Positions 23,901-32,909 are shown, counted from the stretch's first letter. The stretch is DNA of 50,275 bases from Brevibacterium sp. (GCA_030457025.1 JAKDSA010000015.1:1-50275); one strand, 5' to 3'. Made by a program: numbers and translations. The notes: a model not told the origin generated them from the letters alone.

Positions 23901-24443
23901 TCAGCCGCAGACCTTGTCCCAAGAGACGAAGGAGGAGACGCCACTGCCGGCGGCCCCGCACATGAATCCGCCAACACCTCCAGTAGCGATCCCGAAGGGA
24001 ACGCACACCATGCCGTCCCACAGAATCGTCCAACCCCAGCTGATAGCGGAGGCTTTTGGGCAGCCCTGCGCGGAGACGACAGGGGTACCATCCGCATTGG
24101 CTGCCTCAGCTGTGAGGACGTCGTCATCATAGAGGAAGATAGCGTGCTCTGAGCCTTCGACCTTCGGGCTATCGAACCGCACGAGCTCTGTCCCATCGGC
24201 GGCGATAACGGTCGCGAGTTGTTTGTTGTCGGAGATCTTAATCTCGTCGCCTGGCTGCAGGTCGAAGCGGATTCCAAGACCACCCTTAGCCTCGGCCATG
24301 CCACGTTCGAGGCCGTCTGGCCCCTGGAACATTCCCGGGTCGTCCGAGGAGTCGGTCGTGGTCGCGTTGGCGGGCTGTCCGGCGAACATCGCGAGCGTGA
24401 GTGCCAGCACGACGGTGAGAACACCAATCGAGGGCCTCGCCAT
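23901..24443 (-). CDS. secreted protein with C-terminal four-Cys glycine-rich domain, halocin C8-like bacteriocin candidate
   Basis: The protein has 180 aa. The signal peptide reads MARPSIGVLTVVLALTLAMFAGQPANA, with cleavage expected after ANA. About 95 polar residues with a beta-rich stretch (IRFDLQPGDEIKISDNKQL) follow. The last 54 residues are different: hydrophobic, glycine-rich and holding all four mature cysteines (Cys128, 147, 162, 179) in GCPKASAISWGW, MVCVPFGIATGGVGGFMCG and VSWDKVCG. Halocin C8 and its relatives are made as exported precursors whose Cys- and Gly-rich C-terminal part is the peptide antibiotic and whose N-terminal part gives immunity; the layout here is the same although Cys count is lower. 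Two small membrane proteins follow directly. Family membership is inference. Confidence 0.6.
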   Translation of the reverse strand: MARPSIGVLTVVLALTLAMFAGQPANATTTDSSDDPGMFQGPDGLERGMAEAKGGLGIRFDLQPGDEIKISDNKQLATVIAADGTELVRFDSPKVEGSEHAIFLYDDDVLTAEAANADGTPVVSAQGCPKASAISWGWTILWDGMVCVPFGIATGGVGGFMCGAAGSGVSSFVSWDKVCG

Positions 24444-24932
24444 TGGGTGCGAAGTGTTCGAGTACGTGGTAATGCCTCACGTCGTTGGAGATAAATGTAC
24501 TTTTACTTGCCAGTTCCAGCCTTGTGTCTTGCTCCGAAGTCTGTCAAGTGGTGGTGCTGCGCAGAGGTGAAGAACGGGCAACGCTCGCCCGTCTCGATCA
24601 CTTTCATCGATACTTGCCACGCCACTGTGATCACCTGCTCTCACCGTTTGTTCCAGCATCATCTGCATCTCTGACACGAGATCACACGCCACCCATGAAC
24701 CCGACCACACGAACACCCGTCAGCCACCACACCTCTTGCATTACTAACGACGTGCAGATTCCCCAGCTGCATCAGTCCCGTTCTTGACTTGGGCGTCGAT
24801 GACATCATCGACAGTTACAACGTCCCAGAGCCAGAGTCCGAGGCTGAGATCGCCGATCGACTGATCAACCGGCCGTTCAACTCTCCCGGTGGAGTCGAAC
24901 GTGAGTCGTGAAATCAGGGTGGGGAAGTCGAG
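24444..24932. other. 489-bp region without a supported gene
   Basis: It should contain the minus-strand promoter of the four-Cys operon. In the plus strand, codons 24783-24911 read LDLGVDDIIDSYNVPEPE, IADRLINRPFNSPGG and stop 22 bases before the next gene. The text is coding-like and may be the C-terminal end of a lost gene, but no start is found and I do not recognise it. The rest holds nothing I can name. Confidence 0.35.
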
Positions 24933-25442
24933 GTGGATCTGACGGGTCTTGAATGGTCGGTTCTTCGAGACCGGAAATCAGCAGTTGAGCTGCAGAAATT
25001 CGTCTGTACGACCGAGCGCCCTCGCACCGATCGTGGACGTACCCTCAAGCATCCCAAGGAATGGGAGTTCGAGGTTCAGGCGCTGTTGCGCAATGGTTCG
25101 CGGCATCTGAAAGCACACGGACTGTTGCTTGCTGGTCGTGGTCTGTCTCCAGACCACCAGATTGATGCAGCGGCCTGGCTCGAGATTGGTGCGGCGAACG
25201 ACGTTCTCGAGCTGTTCATCAAAGCATGTGGTGTTTGCTTGGACCAACGGCATCGAGGGGGTGTGATCGCAGACGAGATGATGCAGCAGGCTCTCATGAC
25301 CGGGTCGGCTGCGTTGGAGGACGCCGGGAAGAATCGGATGCGAGTCCCCTGGAACTTGCACGTCCGATACTCGGCAAGCGAAAGCTACTTCACTCGATCG
25401 GGCTTCGAACCAAGTGGGCTGCCCGTTGGTCACTATCAATAG
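24933..25442 (+). CDS. probable GNAT-type acetyltransferase
   Basis: The protein has 169 aa from a GTG at 24933. The N-terminus is VDLTGLEWSVLRDRKSAVELQKF. The middle has AAAWLEIG, a strand LFIKACGVCLDQRHRGGVIADEMMQQAL resembling GNAT motif A (strand, then R-x-x-G-x-A-x-x-L), and NLHVRYSASESYFTRSGFEPSG resembling the motif B helix (N-x-x-S-x-x-x-x-x-x-GF). The pyrophosphate loop is unorthodox (RHRGGVIA). Its substrate is unknown. It follows a coding-like remnant by 22 bases. A fully independent identification is not possible. Confidence 0.55.
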   Translation: MDLTGLEWSVLRDRKSAVELQKFVCTTERPRTDRGRTLKHPKEWEFEVQALLRNGSRHLKAHGLLLAGRGLSPDHQIDAAAWLEIGAANDVLELFIKACGVCLDQRHRGGVIADEMMQQALMTGSAALEDAGKNRMRVPWNLHVRYSASESYFTRSGFEPSGLPVGHYQ

Positions 25443-25528
25443 TGGGCCAGAACAATTGAGTGAACCACCAGCAGGCGGGGATTGCCACTTCAATGTAGAC
25501 GACGATCTGGACCCTCGGCCGCGAGAAG

Positions 25529-25884
25529 CAGGGGTCTGCAAGCCCATGGCGTAGACGACGTGGTCCGGAGATGAGTGGTGCAAGGTCCGTTCGAGGACCA
25601 TTCCGGCCTTCTCGGCTACACGTCGGGAGGCTCGATTGTCCTGATGGATGATTGAGACGACTCGGCGCGCCAGTGCACGTGAACGGGCGTAATCACGGCA
25701 GGCGGTGGCCGTATTCGGCGTAGTTGCGCAGATTCCAGTCGATCCACCCGAGGGTTTCCCCACGGTCTTTGGGGTGCGCGTAGTACTCCATGACCCTGGC
25801 GTCGCCGAGGAGGTCCGCCATGACGTCCACATCGTCCGTCGACATCTCACGGAATCTCAAACGTCGTGTCTCGTTCGGAGGCAT
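25529..25884 (-). pseudogene. GNAT acetyltransferase (RimJ/RimL type) with internal deletion
   Basis: From the ATG at 25884 the minus strand gives MPPNETRRLRFREMSTDDVD, ARVMEYYAHPKDRGETLGWIDWNLRNYAEYGH, the N-terminal part of a RimJ/RimL-type acetyltransferase. At about 25705 it jumps, in a new frame, to ACRDYARSRALARRVVSIIHQDNRASRRVAEKAGMVLER, the C-terminal part. The intervening strands and the acetyl-CoA loop (about 50-60 residues) are missing, so the gene is dead by one internal deletion that also changes frame. Confidence 0.75.
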
Positions 25885-26005
25885 GCTCTTCAGACTACGC
25901 TTCATCCGACGTGCCCAAGCCTCGTCATAGTCGGCAAAGTCGGAGTGTTGGTGCAGATCAGTCGGCCAAGACCCTAGGCTGGGTCCGAAGACTGAAGGGA
26001 ATTTC

Positions 26006-26509
26006 ATGAAACGCACCATGCAGGTCAGTGACAGCATCGTGATCAAGGCTGATGCCAACACCATGTGGAAGCAGGTCGCCGATCCGACACAGATACCTCG
26101 CTGGAGTCCGGAGAACACCGGTGCCAGTACGCAGGCGATCGGACAGCCGCTGCAGGTAGGTGAGATCTTCGAGGGCACCAACCGTCGCGGACGAGCAACC
26201 TGGGTGACCGAATGCGTGGTCATCGATTCGGTGCCGGGCTCGCGGTTCGCGTTCACCGTGCGCAAGATCGGTCCGCGCTCGCCGACCCTCACCGGCAGCA
26301 ACGCCACCTGGTCCTACGACTTCGATGAAATCGGCGGAAAGACGTTGGTCACAGAGACCTGGAACGATGACCGCGTCAGTTGGCCTGACTGGTTAGCGGG
26401 GATCTTCGATCGCGTGGTGACGCGGGGCTACCCATTTGCTGACTTCCAGCGACTGAACATCCACAGAACTCTCACCGCGATGAAGGACGAGTTCGAACGT
26501 GGCCAGTGA
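26006..26509 (+). CDS. SRPBCC-family protein (polyketide cyclase-like)
   Basis: The protein has 167 aa; GAAGGGAA sits eight bases before the ATG at 26006. The START/Bet v1-like fold is indicated by VSDSIVIKADANTMWKQVADPTQIPRWSPE at the N-terminus, GEIFEGTNRRGRATWVTECVVIDSVPGSRFAFTV and TWSYDFDEIGGKTLVTETW in the sheet, and a long C-terminal helix RLNIHRTLTAMKDEFE. Such proteins bind hydrophobic ligands in a central cavity; no catalytic residue is diagnostic. It is monocistronic, facing the ferredoxin gene tail to tail. Confidence 0.82.
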   Translation: MKRTMQVSDSIVIKADANTMWKQVADPTQIPRWSPENTGASTQAIGQPLQVGEIFEGTNRRGRATWVTECVVIDSVPGSRFAFTVRKIGPRSPTLTGSNATWSYDFDEIGGKTLVTETWNDDRVSWPDWLAGIFDRVVTRGYPFADFQRLNIHRTLTAMKDEFERGQ

Positions 26510-26527
26510 CTGTTCCCAGGTGCCGAT

Positions 26528-26848
26528 TCACTGATTCTGCGGCGGCAGCTCGGCAATGATCGGATGGTCCTTGGGGATCACACCGTGAGCGGCGGCCCCA
26601 CCCGGAGACCCGATGTCATCGAAGAACTCAACATTCGCCTTGTAGTACGTGGACCATTCCTCAGGGACGTCATCTTCGTAGAAGATCGCCTCTACCGGGC
26701 ACACAGGTTCGCAGGCTCCGCAGTCAATGCATTCGTCGGGGTGGATGTAGAGCATCCGATCCCCTTCGTAGATGCAGTCCACCGGGCATTCGTCCACACA
26801 GGATCGATCCTTGAGGTCAACACAGGGCTGAGCGATCACATATGTCAT
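26528..26848 (-). CDS. fdxA: seven-iron ferredoxin (3Fe-4S/4Fe-4S)
   Basis: The protein has 106 aa from the ATG at 26848. It starts [29 protein letters not shown], with CxxxxxxC and CP spacing that binds a 3Fe-4S and part of a 4Fe-4S cluster, followed by [19 protein letters not shown] (CxxCxxCxxxCP). The C-terminal extension [15 protein letters not shown] is the typical tail of actinobacterial FdxA. It is a soluble electron carrier for ferredoxin-dependent enzymes. All cluster ligands are present. Confidence 0.93.
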   Translation of the reverse strand: MTYVIAQPCVDLKDRSCVDECPVDCIYEGDRMLYIHPDECIDCGACEPVCPVEAIFYEDDVPEEWSTYYKANVEFFDDIGSPGGAAAHGVIPKDHPIIAELPPQNQ

Positions 26849-26987
26849 GATCCCCACGGTAGTCCCGGATCCTGAACCGGAGGTCAATGACCAGCCGTTG
26901 AAGGCAGCATCTCGGCACGGGTGGTCTGAGGAGGGGTGTTTCGACAGGGCATCCCTCATCGCCGAAAACGCGTCTAGCCTTGACGAC

Positions 26988-27875
26988 ATGGACAATCGAG
27001 CAGAGGTTCGCGAGTTCCTGATGTCGCGCAGGGCCAAGATCACGCCCGAACGCGTCGGGCTTCCAGCCATCGGCAATCGCAGGGTGCCCGGGCTCCGTCG
27101 CAGCGAAGTCGCCATCCTTGCGGGCTTGAGCGTTGAGTACTATTCGAGGCTCGAACGCGGAGCGATCAGAGGAGCGTCAACATCGGTGCTGGATGCGCTC
27201 GCCTCGGCACTGATGCTCAACGACACCGAACGCAGCCACCTCGTCGACCTCGCACGGGCAGCAGACGGCATCCCCACCTCGGGCAGACATCGCCGACCGA
27301 CCTCACCGGCCAGACCACCGCATGAAACTCTCCAGTGGGTGCTTGACTCGATCAGGGATTCCGTCGCGTTCGTCCGCAACGATGTGCAGGACATCGTTGC
27401 CATCAACGAGCTCGGCAGGGCCTTCTATTCGCCGATCATCGGTGATGGTGGGCGCACGCCCAACCTGGCTCGGTTCCAGTTCCTCGACCCAGCCTCACGG
27501 GACTTCTACCCCGACTGGGATCTGTTCGCGCAGATGTGCGTAGCGATCATTCGCAATGCCGCAGGGAAGGATCCGCATCACCGCGGCATCCAGGACCTTG
27601 TGGGTGAGCTGTCCACGCAGAGCGAGACGTTTCGGGAACTGTGGGCCGCTCACGACGTGCGCACCCACGGCGCGGGCACGAAGCGATTCAACCACCCCAT
27701 CGTCGGCGAACTCAGCCTGGCCTACGAGGAACTCAGCGTCACCGCCGAGAAAGGGCTGGCCCTTTACATCTACACGGCCGAACCCGGCTCCGAGTCCCAT
27801 CAGAAACTTCAACTGCTCGCCTCATGGAATAAGCCGCAGATCGATTCTGTGCCTGTTTCCGAAGAAAGGAACTGA
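26988..27875 (+). CDS. XRE-family regulator with MmyB-like C-terminal domain
   Basis: The protein has 295 aa from the ATG at 26988, where the conserved text begins ([26 protein letters not shown]). The helix-turn-helix is [26 protein letters not shown] (residues about 34-60). The C-terminal domain ([39 protein letters not shown] through [18 protein letters not shown]) is the MmyB-type ligand pocket found in many actinobacterial regulators. Its stop lies three bases before the cupin gene, with the alcohol dehydrogenase and acetyltransferase genes following on the same strand; in this family the regulator commonly controls such adjacent dehydrogenase genes. Confidence 0.88.
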   Translation: MDNRAEVREFLMSRRAKITPERVGLPAIGNRRVPGLRRSEVAILAGLSVEYYSRLERGAIRGASTSVLDALASALMLNDTERSHLVDLARAADGIPTSGRHRRPTSPARPPHETLQWVLDSIRDSVAFVRNDVQDIVAINELGRAFYSPIIGDGGRTPNLARFQFLDPASRDFYPDWDLFAQMCVAIIRNAAGKDPHHRGIQDLVGELSTQSETFRELWAAHDVRTHGAGTKRFNHPIVGELSLAYEELSVTAEKGLALYIYTAEPGSESHQKLQLLASWNKPQIDSVPVSEERN

Positions 27876-27878
27876 CTC

Positions 27879-28209
27879 ATGTCGCACTCAATCCTGCCCA
27901 CGCCGTCGACAGCTGAGAATCCGCCGGAACAGTTCACCAGAGACGTGTGGGTTGACCCCATCGCCAGTCGTCAGGAAGAGGGTCAGTCGATGGTCGTCGC
28001 CCGAGTCCGATTCGCTCCTGGTGGCCGCACAGCATGGCATTCCCACGCCAAGGGGCAGACTCTGCATGTGACCAGCGGCATCGCACTGTTCGGCACTCGC
28101 GATGGCGAGATCATCGAGGCTCACCCGGGACAGACGGTCTATTGCCCTGCCGGCGAAGACGACCACTTGGCTCGAACACGTGGCCACGGCGGACTACTAC
28201 CGCCCCTGA
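27879..28209 (+). pseudogene. cupin-domain protein with internal deletion and frameshift
   Basis: The ATG at 27879 (GAAAGGAA upstream) opens a small cupin: RVRFAPGGRTAWHSHAKGQTLHVTSGIALFGTRDGEIIEAHPGQTVYCPAGED holds the first cupin motif with metal-binding His residues. The second motif (HWHGA and a following strand) is missing; after GED the frame shifts and the usual C-terminal text TTWLEHVATADYY appears in a different frame (stop 28207-28209). The open frame to 28220 instead ends in an unrelated tail. A single deletion of about 25-30 codons explains both. Relatives of about 130 aa act on small aldehydes or nitriles. Confidence 0.7.
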
Positions 28210-28262
28210 CTGCCGACTGACCGGTAGGCCACCCAGGCAACACCATTTTCAAGGAGACACTC

Positions 28263-29285
28263 ATGCGCGGAATCATCATGCACGGCCCCGGCGACATCCG
28301 GGTGGAAAAACGCAACAAGCCTGAGATCCAGGAACCCAGTGACGCAGTCATCAAGATCGTGGCGACATGCGTCTGCGGTTCGGACCTGTGGCCCTACCGT
28401 GGTGCCGACACCCCCGACCAGCAGCTGATGGGCCATGAATACGTCGGGATCGTCGAGCAGATCGGGGCCGAAGTCAGCACCGTCCAAGCCGGCGACTTCG
28501 TCGTCGGATCGTTCGTGATCTCGGACAACACCTGCCCGATCTGCGCCGCCGGCTACCAGTCCAGGTGCGTCAACGGCACCTTCGTCGACGGCGGCATCGG
28601 CACTCAGGCCGAATACGCTCGCATCCCGTACGCTGACGGCACGCTGGTGGCGACCCCGGGACAGCCGGATGAGGATCTCATTCCTTCCCTGTTGGCGGCC
28701 TCGGACGTCCTGGGCACGGGTTGGTTCGCCGCCGATGCCGCCGAGGTGGGTCCCGGGAAATCGGTCGCGGTCATCGGAGACGGTGCAGTGGGGCTGATGG
28801 GAATCCTCGCGGCCAAGCAGATGGGCGCGGAGACCATCATCGCCATGAGCCGCCACGAATCCCGCCAGAAGCTGGCTCGGGAGTTCGGCGCCACCCACAT
28901 CGTCGAGGAACGCGGAGATGCCGGTGTGGCCAAGGTCAAGGAGCTCACCGACGGCCTCGGTGCCGACAGTGCCATTGAGGCAGTGGGTTCGCAGGAGTCG
29001 ATGATGCAGGCGATTCGTTCGACGCGCCCCGGTGGGCACATCGGGTACGTGGGAGTGTCCCACGATGTCGAGCTGCCGGGTGGAGAGCTGTTCTTCGGTC
29101 TCGTGCATCTGCACGGCGGCCCAGCACCGGTGAGGCGCTTCCTGCCCGAACTCATCGACCTCATCTGGAACCGGACCATCGAGCCAGGCAAGGTCTTCGA
29201 CAAGACGCTGTCCTTGGATGATGCCGCTGCCGCGTATGAGGCGATGGACAGGCGTGAGGCGATCAAGGTCCTGCTTCGGCCGTGA
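28263..29285 (+). CDS. zinc-dependent alcohol dehydrogenase (MDR superfamily)
   Basis: The protein has 340 aa with AAGGAGA eight bases before the ATG. Catalytic zinc ligands are visible in ATCVCGSDLWPY (Cys) and GHEYVG (His-Glu). The structural zinc lobe is reduced to CPICAAGYQSRC. The Rossmann fold has SVAVIGDGAVGLMGILAAKQMGAE (GxGxxG), with SRHES after the second strand suggesting NADP use. The C-terminus (LDDAAAAYEAMDRREAIKVLLRP) is intact. It is probably a reductase for aldehydes or alcohols; co-oriented with the XRE regulator and broken cupin, it may have belonged to the same detoxification operon. Confidence 0.9.
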   Translation: MRGIIMHGPGDIRVEKRNKPEIQEPSDAVIKIVATCVCGSDLWPYRGADTPDQQLMGHEYVGIVEQIGAEVSTVQAGDFVVGSFVISDNTCPICAAGYQSRCVNGTFVDGGIGTQAEYARIPYADGTLVATPGQPDEDLIPSLLAASDVLGTGWFAADAAEVGPGKSVAVIGDGAVGLMGILAAKQMGAETIIAMSRHESRQKLAREFGATHIVEERGDAGVAKVKELTDGLGADSAIEAVGSQESMMQAIRSTRPGGHIGYVGVSHDVELPGGELFFGLVHLHGGPAPVRRFLPELIDLIWNRTIEPGKVFDKTLSLDDAAAAYEAMDRREAIKVLLRP

Positions 29286-29342
29286 CCACGATACGACGAG
29301 AACCGACCAAGGACAGTCGTGAGAAGAGGGAGAAGAGAAACC

Positions 29343-29912
29343 ATGGAACTCAACGATCTGCTCGAGGCCCTCAACACCGGCCAGACCATCCTCAGCGATT
29401 CACCGTTGCACGAGGTCATGCATCGCAGCAGCCAGGAGGCTCTGCGCATCACCGCCGAACTCAACGGTGCTTATCATGAGCCCGCCGAGGTGAGAGATCT
29501 GCTGGCTTCACTGACCGGAAGGCCCGTCGATGAAACCGTCACGATGTTTCCGCCGTTCCATGCCGACTTCGGAAAGAACACCCGGCTGGGGAAGAGGATC
29601 TTCATCAACTCCGGGTGCAGTTTTCAGGATCAGGGCGGAATCATCATCGGCGATGACAGTCTCATCGGTCACAACACCGTCATCGCCACGCTCAACCATG
29701 ACATCTCACCGGATCGCCGTGCCGACATGCACCCGGCTCCCGTTGCCATCGGTCGCAACGTTTGGATCGGTTCGAACGTGACAGTCCTCCCCGGAGTGAC
29801 GATCGGTGATGACTCCGTGGTTGCCGCTGCTTCGGTCGTGACGAAGGATGTGCCGAAGGGATCGATTGTCGTGGGCTCGCCGGCCCGCGTGGTGCGGTCG
29901 GTCACCGACTGA
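29343..29912 (+). CDS. maltose O-acetyltransferase-like (LbH) acyltransferase
   Basis: The protein has 189 aa from the ATG at 29343 (GAAGAGAAAC just before). The N-terminal helical Mac domain (HEVMHRSSQEALRITAELN) precedes a left-handed beta helix built from hexapeptide repeats (IFINSGCSFQDQGGIIIGDDSLIGHNTVIAT, VAIGRNVWIGSNVTVLPGVTIGDDSVVAAASVVTKDVP). The catalytic His is in ATLNHDI. Enzymes of this group acetylate sugars or nodulation-like oligosaccharides using acetyl-CoA. It lies 57 bases after the alcohol dehydrogenase on the same strand and may be co-transcribed. Confidence 0.88.
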   Translation: MELNDLLEALNTGQTILSDSPLHEVMHRSSQEALRITAELNGAYHEPAEVRDLLASLTGRPVDETVTMFPPFHADFGKNTRLGKRIFINSGCSFQDQGGIIIGDDSLIGHNTVIATLNHDISPDRRADMHPAPVAIGRNVWIGSNVTVLPGVTIGDDSVVAAASVVTKDVPKGSIVVGSPARVVRSVTD

Positions 29913-29964
29913 TTTCTCAGGATAGAGAAGAACAGCCGGTGGCCCAGCCGAGGCGTGGGGAGAA

Positions 29965-31188
29965 TCAGCTCGACAGCTGCGACAGGGCCGCGACGACCTG
30001 TGCCTTGGTGGCGAGTTCGAGTGTCGGATCGATGACCGGAGCGAAATTGGGTGCATGGTTGGCGGGGATGTCCGTGTTCACTGTCCCTGCGTGTTCGGCC
30101 CTTCGGTACTTCTCTGCGTCAGCGCAGCCGATCATCCAGTACACGTAGGGGATTTCGAAGGCGTTCGGAATCTCGCTGAAGTCCTCCGAGGCGGTGGCGG
30201 GGCTGGCCGGCTGGACGACTCCCACGTCGAAGCAGTCCTCGAATGCCGTGGTGAGCGCGGCATTCGAAGCGGCATCGTTGTCCGTTAGTGGGAACTGATC
30301 ATAGTACTCGAAGGTCGGTTCCTTCGGGGAGCCTGCGGCCCGGCACTCGCCGGTGACGATCCGCTCGATCGAGGCGATGATCCGATCTCGGATTCCCATG
30401 TCATAGGTGCGGAGGTTGAGCAGAAGTTCGGCACGATCGGGAATGATGTTGGACTTCGATCCGGAATTTGAGGCACCGACGGTGACAACGGCGAATTCTC
30501 CCGGGTCGGTCTCCCTCGAAACGATGGTCTGCAGGCGCAGGACGATCGTGGCTGCGAGCACGACGGGATCGACGGACAGGTGCGGCATCGAGCCGTGCGC
30601 TCCGCGACCGTGCACAGTGATCTTCACCGAGTCACCGGCCGAGAGAACGGGTCCTGCCTTGGTGCTGACCGTTCCGGTTGGGAGAGGCATGACGTGCTGA
30701 GCGTACGCGATGTCCGGTTTCGGAATCTTCGAGGTCAGGCCGTCATCGAGCATGGCCCGGGCCCCGGCGGCATTCTCCTCCGAGGGTTGGAACAGCGCGA
30801 TGTACGTGCCTGACCAGGTGTCGCGGTTCTCATTCATGAGTTGGACGGCTCCCAGAAGGGAAGCGATGTGCATGTCATGGCCACAGGCGTGCATGACGCC
30901 CTCGACGGTGGAGGAGTAGTCAAGGCCGGTGTCCTCGGTCACCGGGAGGGCATCGATGTCCGCCCGAGCCAGAACGGTCGGGCCGCGGCCATTCTCAAGA
31001 ACGGCGACGAGCCCGGTCTCCGAAACGTGCATGGCCTCGAGTCCCATGTCATTGAGCTCGGACTCGATGCGGGCCGAAGTCTTGTGCTCCTCCAACCCCA
31101 GTTCGGGCTCCCGGTGGAAGGACTTGTAGAGATTTCGCTGCCAGTCCAATTGAGAATCGATTGTGTCCAGGACATCGGTGCGTGTCAT
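29965..31188 (-). CDS. M20-family amidohydrolase (N-acyl amino acid / IAA-conjugate hydrolase type)
   Basis: The protein has 407 aa. Metal ligands are visible: ARADIDALPV (Asp), MHACGHDMH (Cys/His), PSEENAAGA (Glu-Glu) and the C-terminal ASEDFSEIPN. The dimerisation domain lies between (HGRGAHGSMPHLSVDPV, with the substrate-contacting His). The set is that of aminoacylase/hippurate hydrolase/IAA amino acid hydrolases, which cleave N-acyl amino acids in the cytoplasm. It follows the HAD gene on the same strand after 42 bases, probably as one operon. Confidence 0.9.
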   Translation of the reverse strand: MTRTDVLDTIDSQLDWQRNLYKSFHREPELGLEEHKTSARIESELNDMGLEAMHVSETGLVAVLENGRGPTVLARADIDALPVTEDTGLDYSSTVEGVMHACGHDMHIASLLGAVQLMNENRDTWSGTYIALFQPSEENAAGARAMLDDGLTSKIPKPDIAYAQHVMPLPTGTVSTKAGPVLSAGDSVKITVHGRGAHGSMPHLSVDPVVLAATIVLRLQTIVSRETDPGEFAVVTVGASNSGSKSNIIPDRAELLLNLRTYDMGIRDRIIASIERIVTGECRAAGSPKEPTFEYYDQFPLTDNDAASNAALTTAFEDCFDVGVVQPASPATASEDFSEIPNAFEIPYVYWMIGCADAEKYRRAEHAGTVNTDIPANHAPNFAPVIDPTLELATKAQVVAALSQLSS

Positions 31189-31230
31189 CGCTTCTCCTCG
31201 TCTACGGGTGCGTATGGGAACGATCCGTTC

Positions 31231-31875
31231 TCAGTTTTCAACGTCAGCAGGGGGTGTGAGGAGCCCGAGGCTCCGAAGGTCTGCTCGCAATTGCCTCGCA
31301 TCGGTGAAGAGCAGACCGATGAACCCGAGCCGGCTCGCGGCCTCGATGTTCGCAGGCAGATCGTCGACGAAGACTGTCTGCCGGGGGTCGAGGTCGAATC
31401 GGCTGCTCAGCAGATCGAAGATCTTGGGATCGGGTTTGATGAGCCCTTCTCGCCCCGAAACCACGATGTCCTCGAGGTCATTGATGGCCGGGGCGACCTG
31501 GGGCGCGTGGTGAAAGGTCTCGGCCGACCAATTTGAGAGTCCGAGGAGCCGGACGCCGGATTCCCCGAGCTCAGTGACGAGCCCAGCCATGCCATCGATC
31601 GGTCCTGTCAGGGACAGATCGAAACGCTCGTAGTAGGCAGCGACGATCTCCCCGTGTCGGGGGTCCTTCTCAGTGGCGCGAGCGATGACCTCGGAGACGG
31701 GCACACCCCTGTCGGATGCCGAATTCAACGAAGCGAAGTCCGCCTCGGCGGCGAAGGCATTCCACTCGTCCGAAGTCATCCGATCGGCAAGGGGCCCGGT
31801 TTGATCCCATCCGATGAGGACGTTTCCGAGGTCGAAGACGACGGTGGTGGGGCGCGGGTCGGTGGGCTGGTACAT
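31231..31875 (-). CDS. HAD-IA family hydrolase
   Basis: The protein has 214 aa. Motif I is VVFDLGNVLIGWD, with the usual nucleophilic Asp but DLGN in place of DLDG, as in the epoxide-hydrolase-N/YihX group. The cap is helical (DEWNAFAAEADF through GPIDGMAGLV). Motif II is LLGLSNWS, motif III EGLIKPDPKIFDLL (Lys), and motif IV TVFVDDLPANIEAA. Length and motifs match YihX-type sugar phosphatases. It is the upstream gene of the pair with the M20 hydrolase. Confidence 0.9.
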   Translation of the reverse strand: MYQPTDPRPTTVVFDLGNVLIGWDQTGPLADRMTSDEWNAFAAEADFASLNSASDRGVPVSEVIARATEKDPRHGEIVAAYYERFDLSLTGPIDGMAGLVTELGESGVRLLGLSNWSAETFHHAPQVAPAINDLEDIVVSGREGLIKPDPKIFDLLSSRFDLDPRQTVFVDDLPANIEAASRLGFIGLLFTDARQLRADLRSLGLLTPPADVEN

Positions 31876-32107
31876 TGCGGCATCACCTGCTCTGTGAGAG
31901 ACATTCCTCGATCTGTACGCTACAGACTATTCAGACTTGGACGAGCACGATGTTGCTTGCCGCCTCCGCGGGTCCTGAGCCCGAGGATGACCGAAGGTTC
32001 CCAATCAACACATGCTTGTGCGACGTCGCCGACCGCGGTTTCGCAGATTGGGGACGAATGAACTATCGTTGAGGACTCAATGAGTTAACAATGAAAGGTT
32101 GTGCTTC

Positions 32108-32515
32108 ATGCTGGAACTGTGCATGCGGCTCGCGCGAGCAGACACCGAAATCCGGCGAAGGCTGGAGGTTCAGGGGCTGTCGCTCAATGATCTGACACTT
32201 CTGCAGAGCCTGTGTGCCGCCCCTGGGCAGCGTCTGCGTCGAGTCGAATTGGCCGAGCGCTTGGGCATCACTCCGTCGGGGATCGCTCGTTTGCTGGCAC
32301 CGCTCGAGAAGCTCGGCTACCTCACCCGGGACTCCGATCCGCACGACGCGAGGATCGCCCTCGTGTGTGTGACCGAGGTCGGGGCCGATCTCTACCAGGA
32401 TGCCGTCAAGGTCGCGGAGGAGAAGGCCAGCTCCCTTCTGGGTGACCTCTACGACTCCGCAGAGCAGGAGCAGCTGACCGAGCTCCTGGGCAGGTTGGCT
32501 CCGTCAAACGTCTGA
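32108..32515 (+). CDS. MarR-family regulator
   Basis: The protein has 135 aa from the ATG at 32108 (GAAAGG nine bases upstream); a TTG at 32099 is also in frame. The winged helix is LSLNDLTLLQSLCAAPGQRLRRVELAERLGITPSGIARLLAPLEKLGYLTRDSDPHDARIALVCVT, with the DxRxxxV wing arginine. Helices 1 and 6 form the dimer interface. The ligand and targets are unknown; no inverted repeat of clear quality is seen in its short upstream region. It stands alone, divergent from the HAD-M20 operon. Confidence 0.88.
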   Translation: MLELCMRLARADTEIRRRLEVQGLSLNDLTLLQSLCAAPGQRLRRVELAERLGITPSGIARLLAPLEKLGYLTRDSDPHDARIALVCVTEVGADLYQDAVKVAEEKASSLLGDLYDSAEQEQLTELLGRLAPSNV

Positions 32516-32705
32516 TCGATCTTCCGCGCAGGACTGGGCCCGCGGACGCCGAAAAGCGTGCGACCGCATTCGGAGCAAGTGAGAACACAAGCTCCAAACG
32601 CGAACACACGCTTTTGGTAAAACTGAGGGTAACTTCGGTCCTGCCGGATGATCGCTATCGACGAATCAACAACGGTCAGACTGGGACCGGAGGGTTACGG
32701 GTTTC

Positions 32706-32909
32706 TCAGAGAGGACGAACGCTGGTGGCCTGGAGACCCTTGGAGCCCATTTCCGAGTCGAATTCGACATTCTGGCCCTCGGCGAGCTCGCGGTAGCCGG
32801 TCGATTCGATCGCGGAGAAGTGAGTGAAAACGTCTGCTGAACCATCGTCAGGCTGGATGAATCCGAAACCCTTTTCCGAGTTGAACCATTTCACGGTACC
32901 TGTAGCCAT
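32706..32909 (-). CDS. cold-shock protein (CspA family)
   Basis: The protein has 67 aa with a complete cold-shock domain: [35 protein letters not shown] contains RNP1 (KGFGFIQ) and RNP2 (VFTHF). It is an RNA chaperone that melts mRNA structure. The stop is TGA at 32706 and the product is full length. The 5' leader (about 32910-33060 and further) is long, as for other csp genes, and may fold as a temperature-responsive element, although no consensus is recognisable. Confidence 0.95.
   Translation of the reverse strand: MATGTVKWFNSEKGFGFIQPDDGSADVFTHFSAIESTGYRELAEGQNVEFDSEMGSKGLQATSVRPL

Noticed and set aside
24783..25442. Toxin-antitoxin pair (short upstream fragment plus GNAT toxin)
   Set aside because: The upstream text has no start codon and no recognisable antitoxin fold, and the GNAT-like protein lacks features tying it to toxins.
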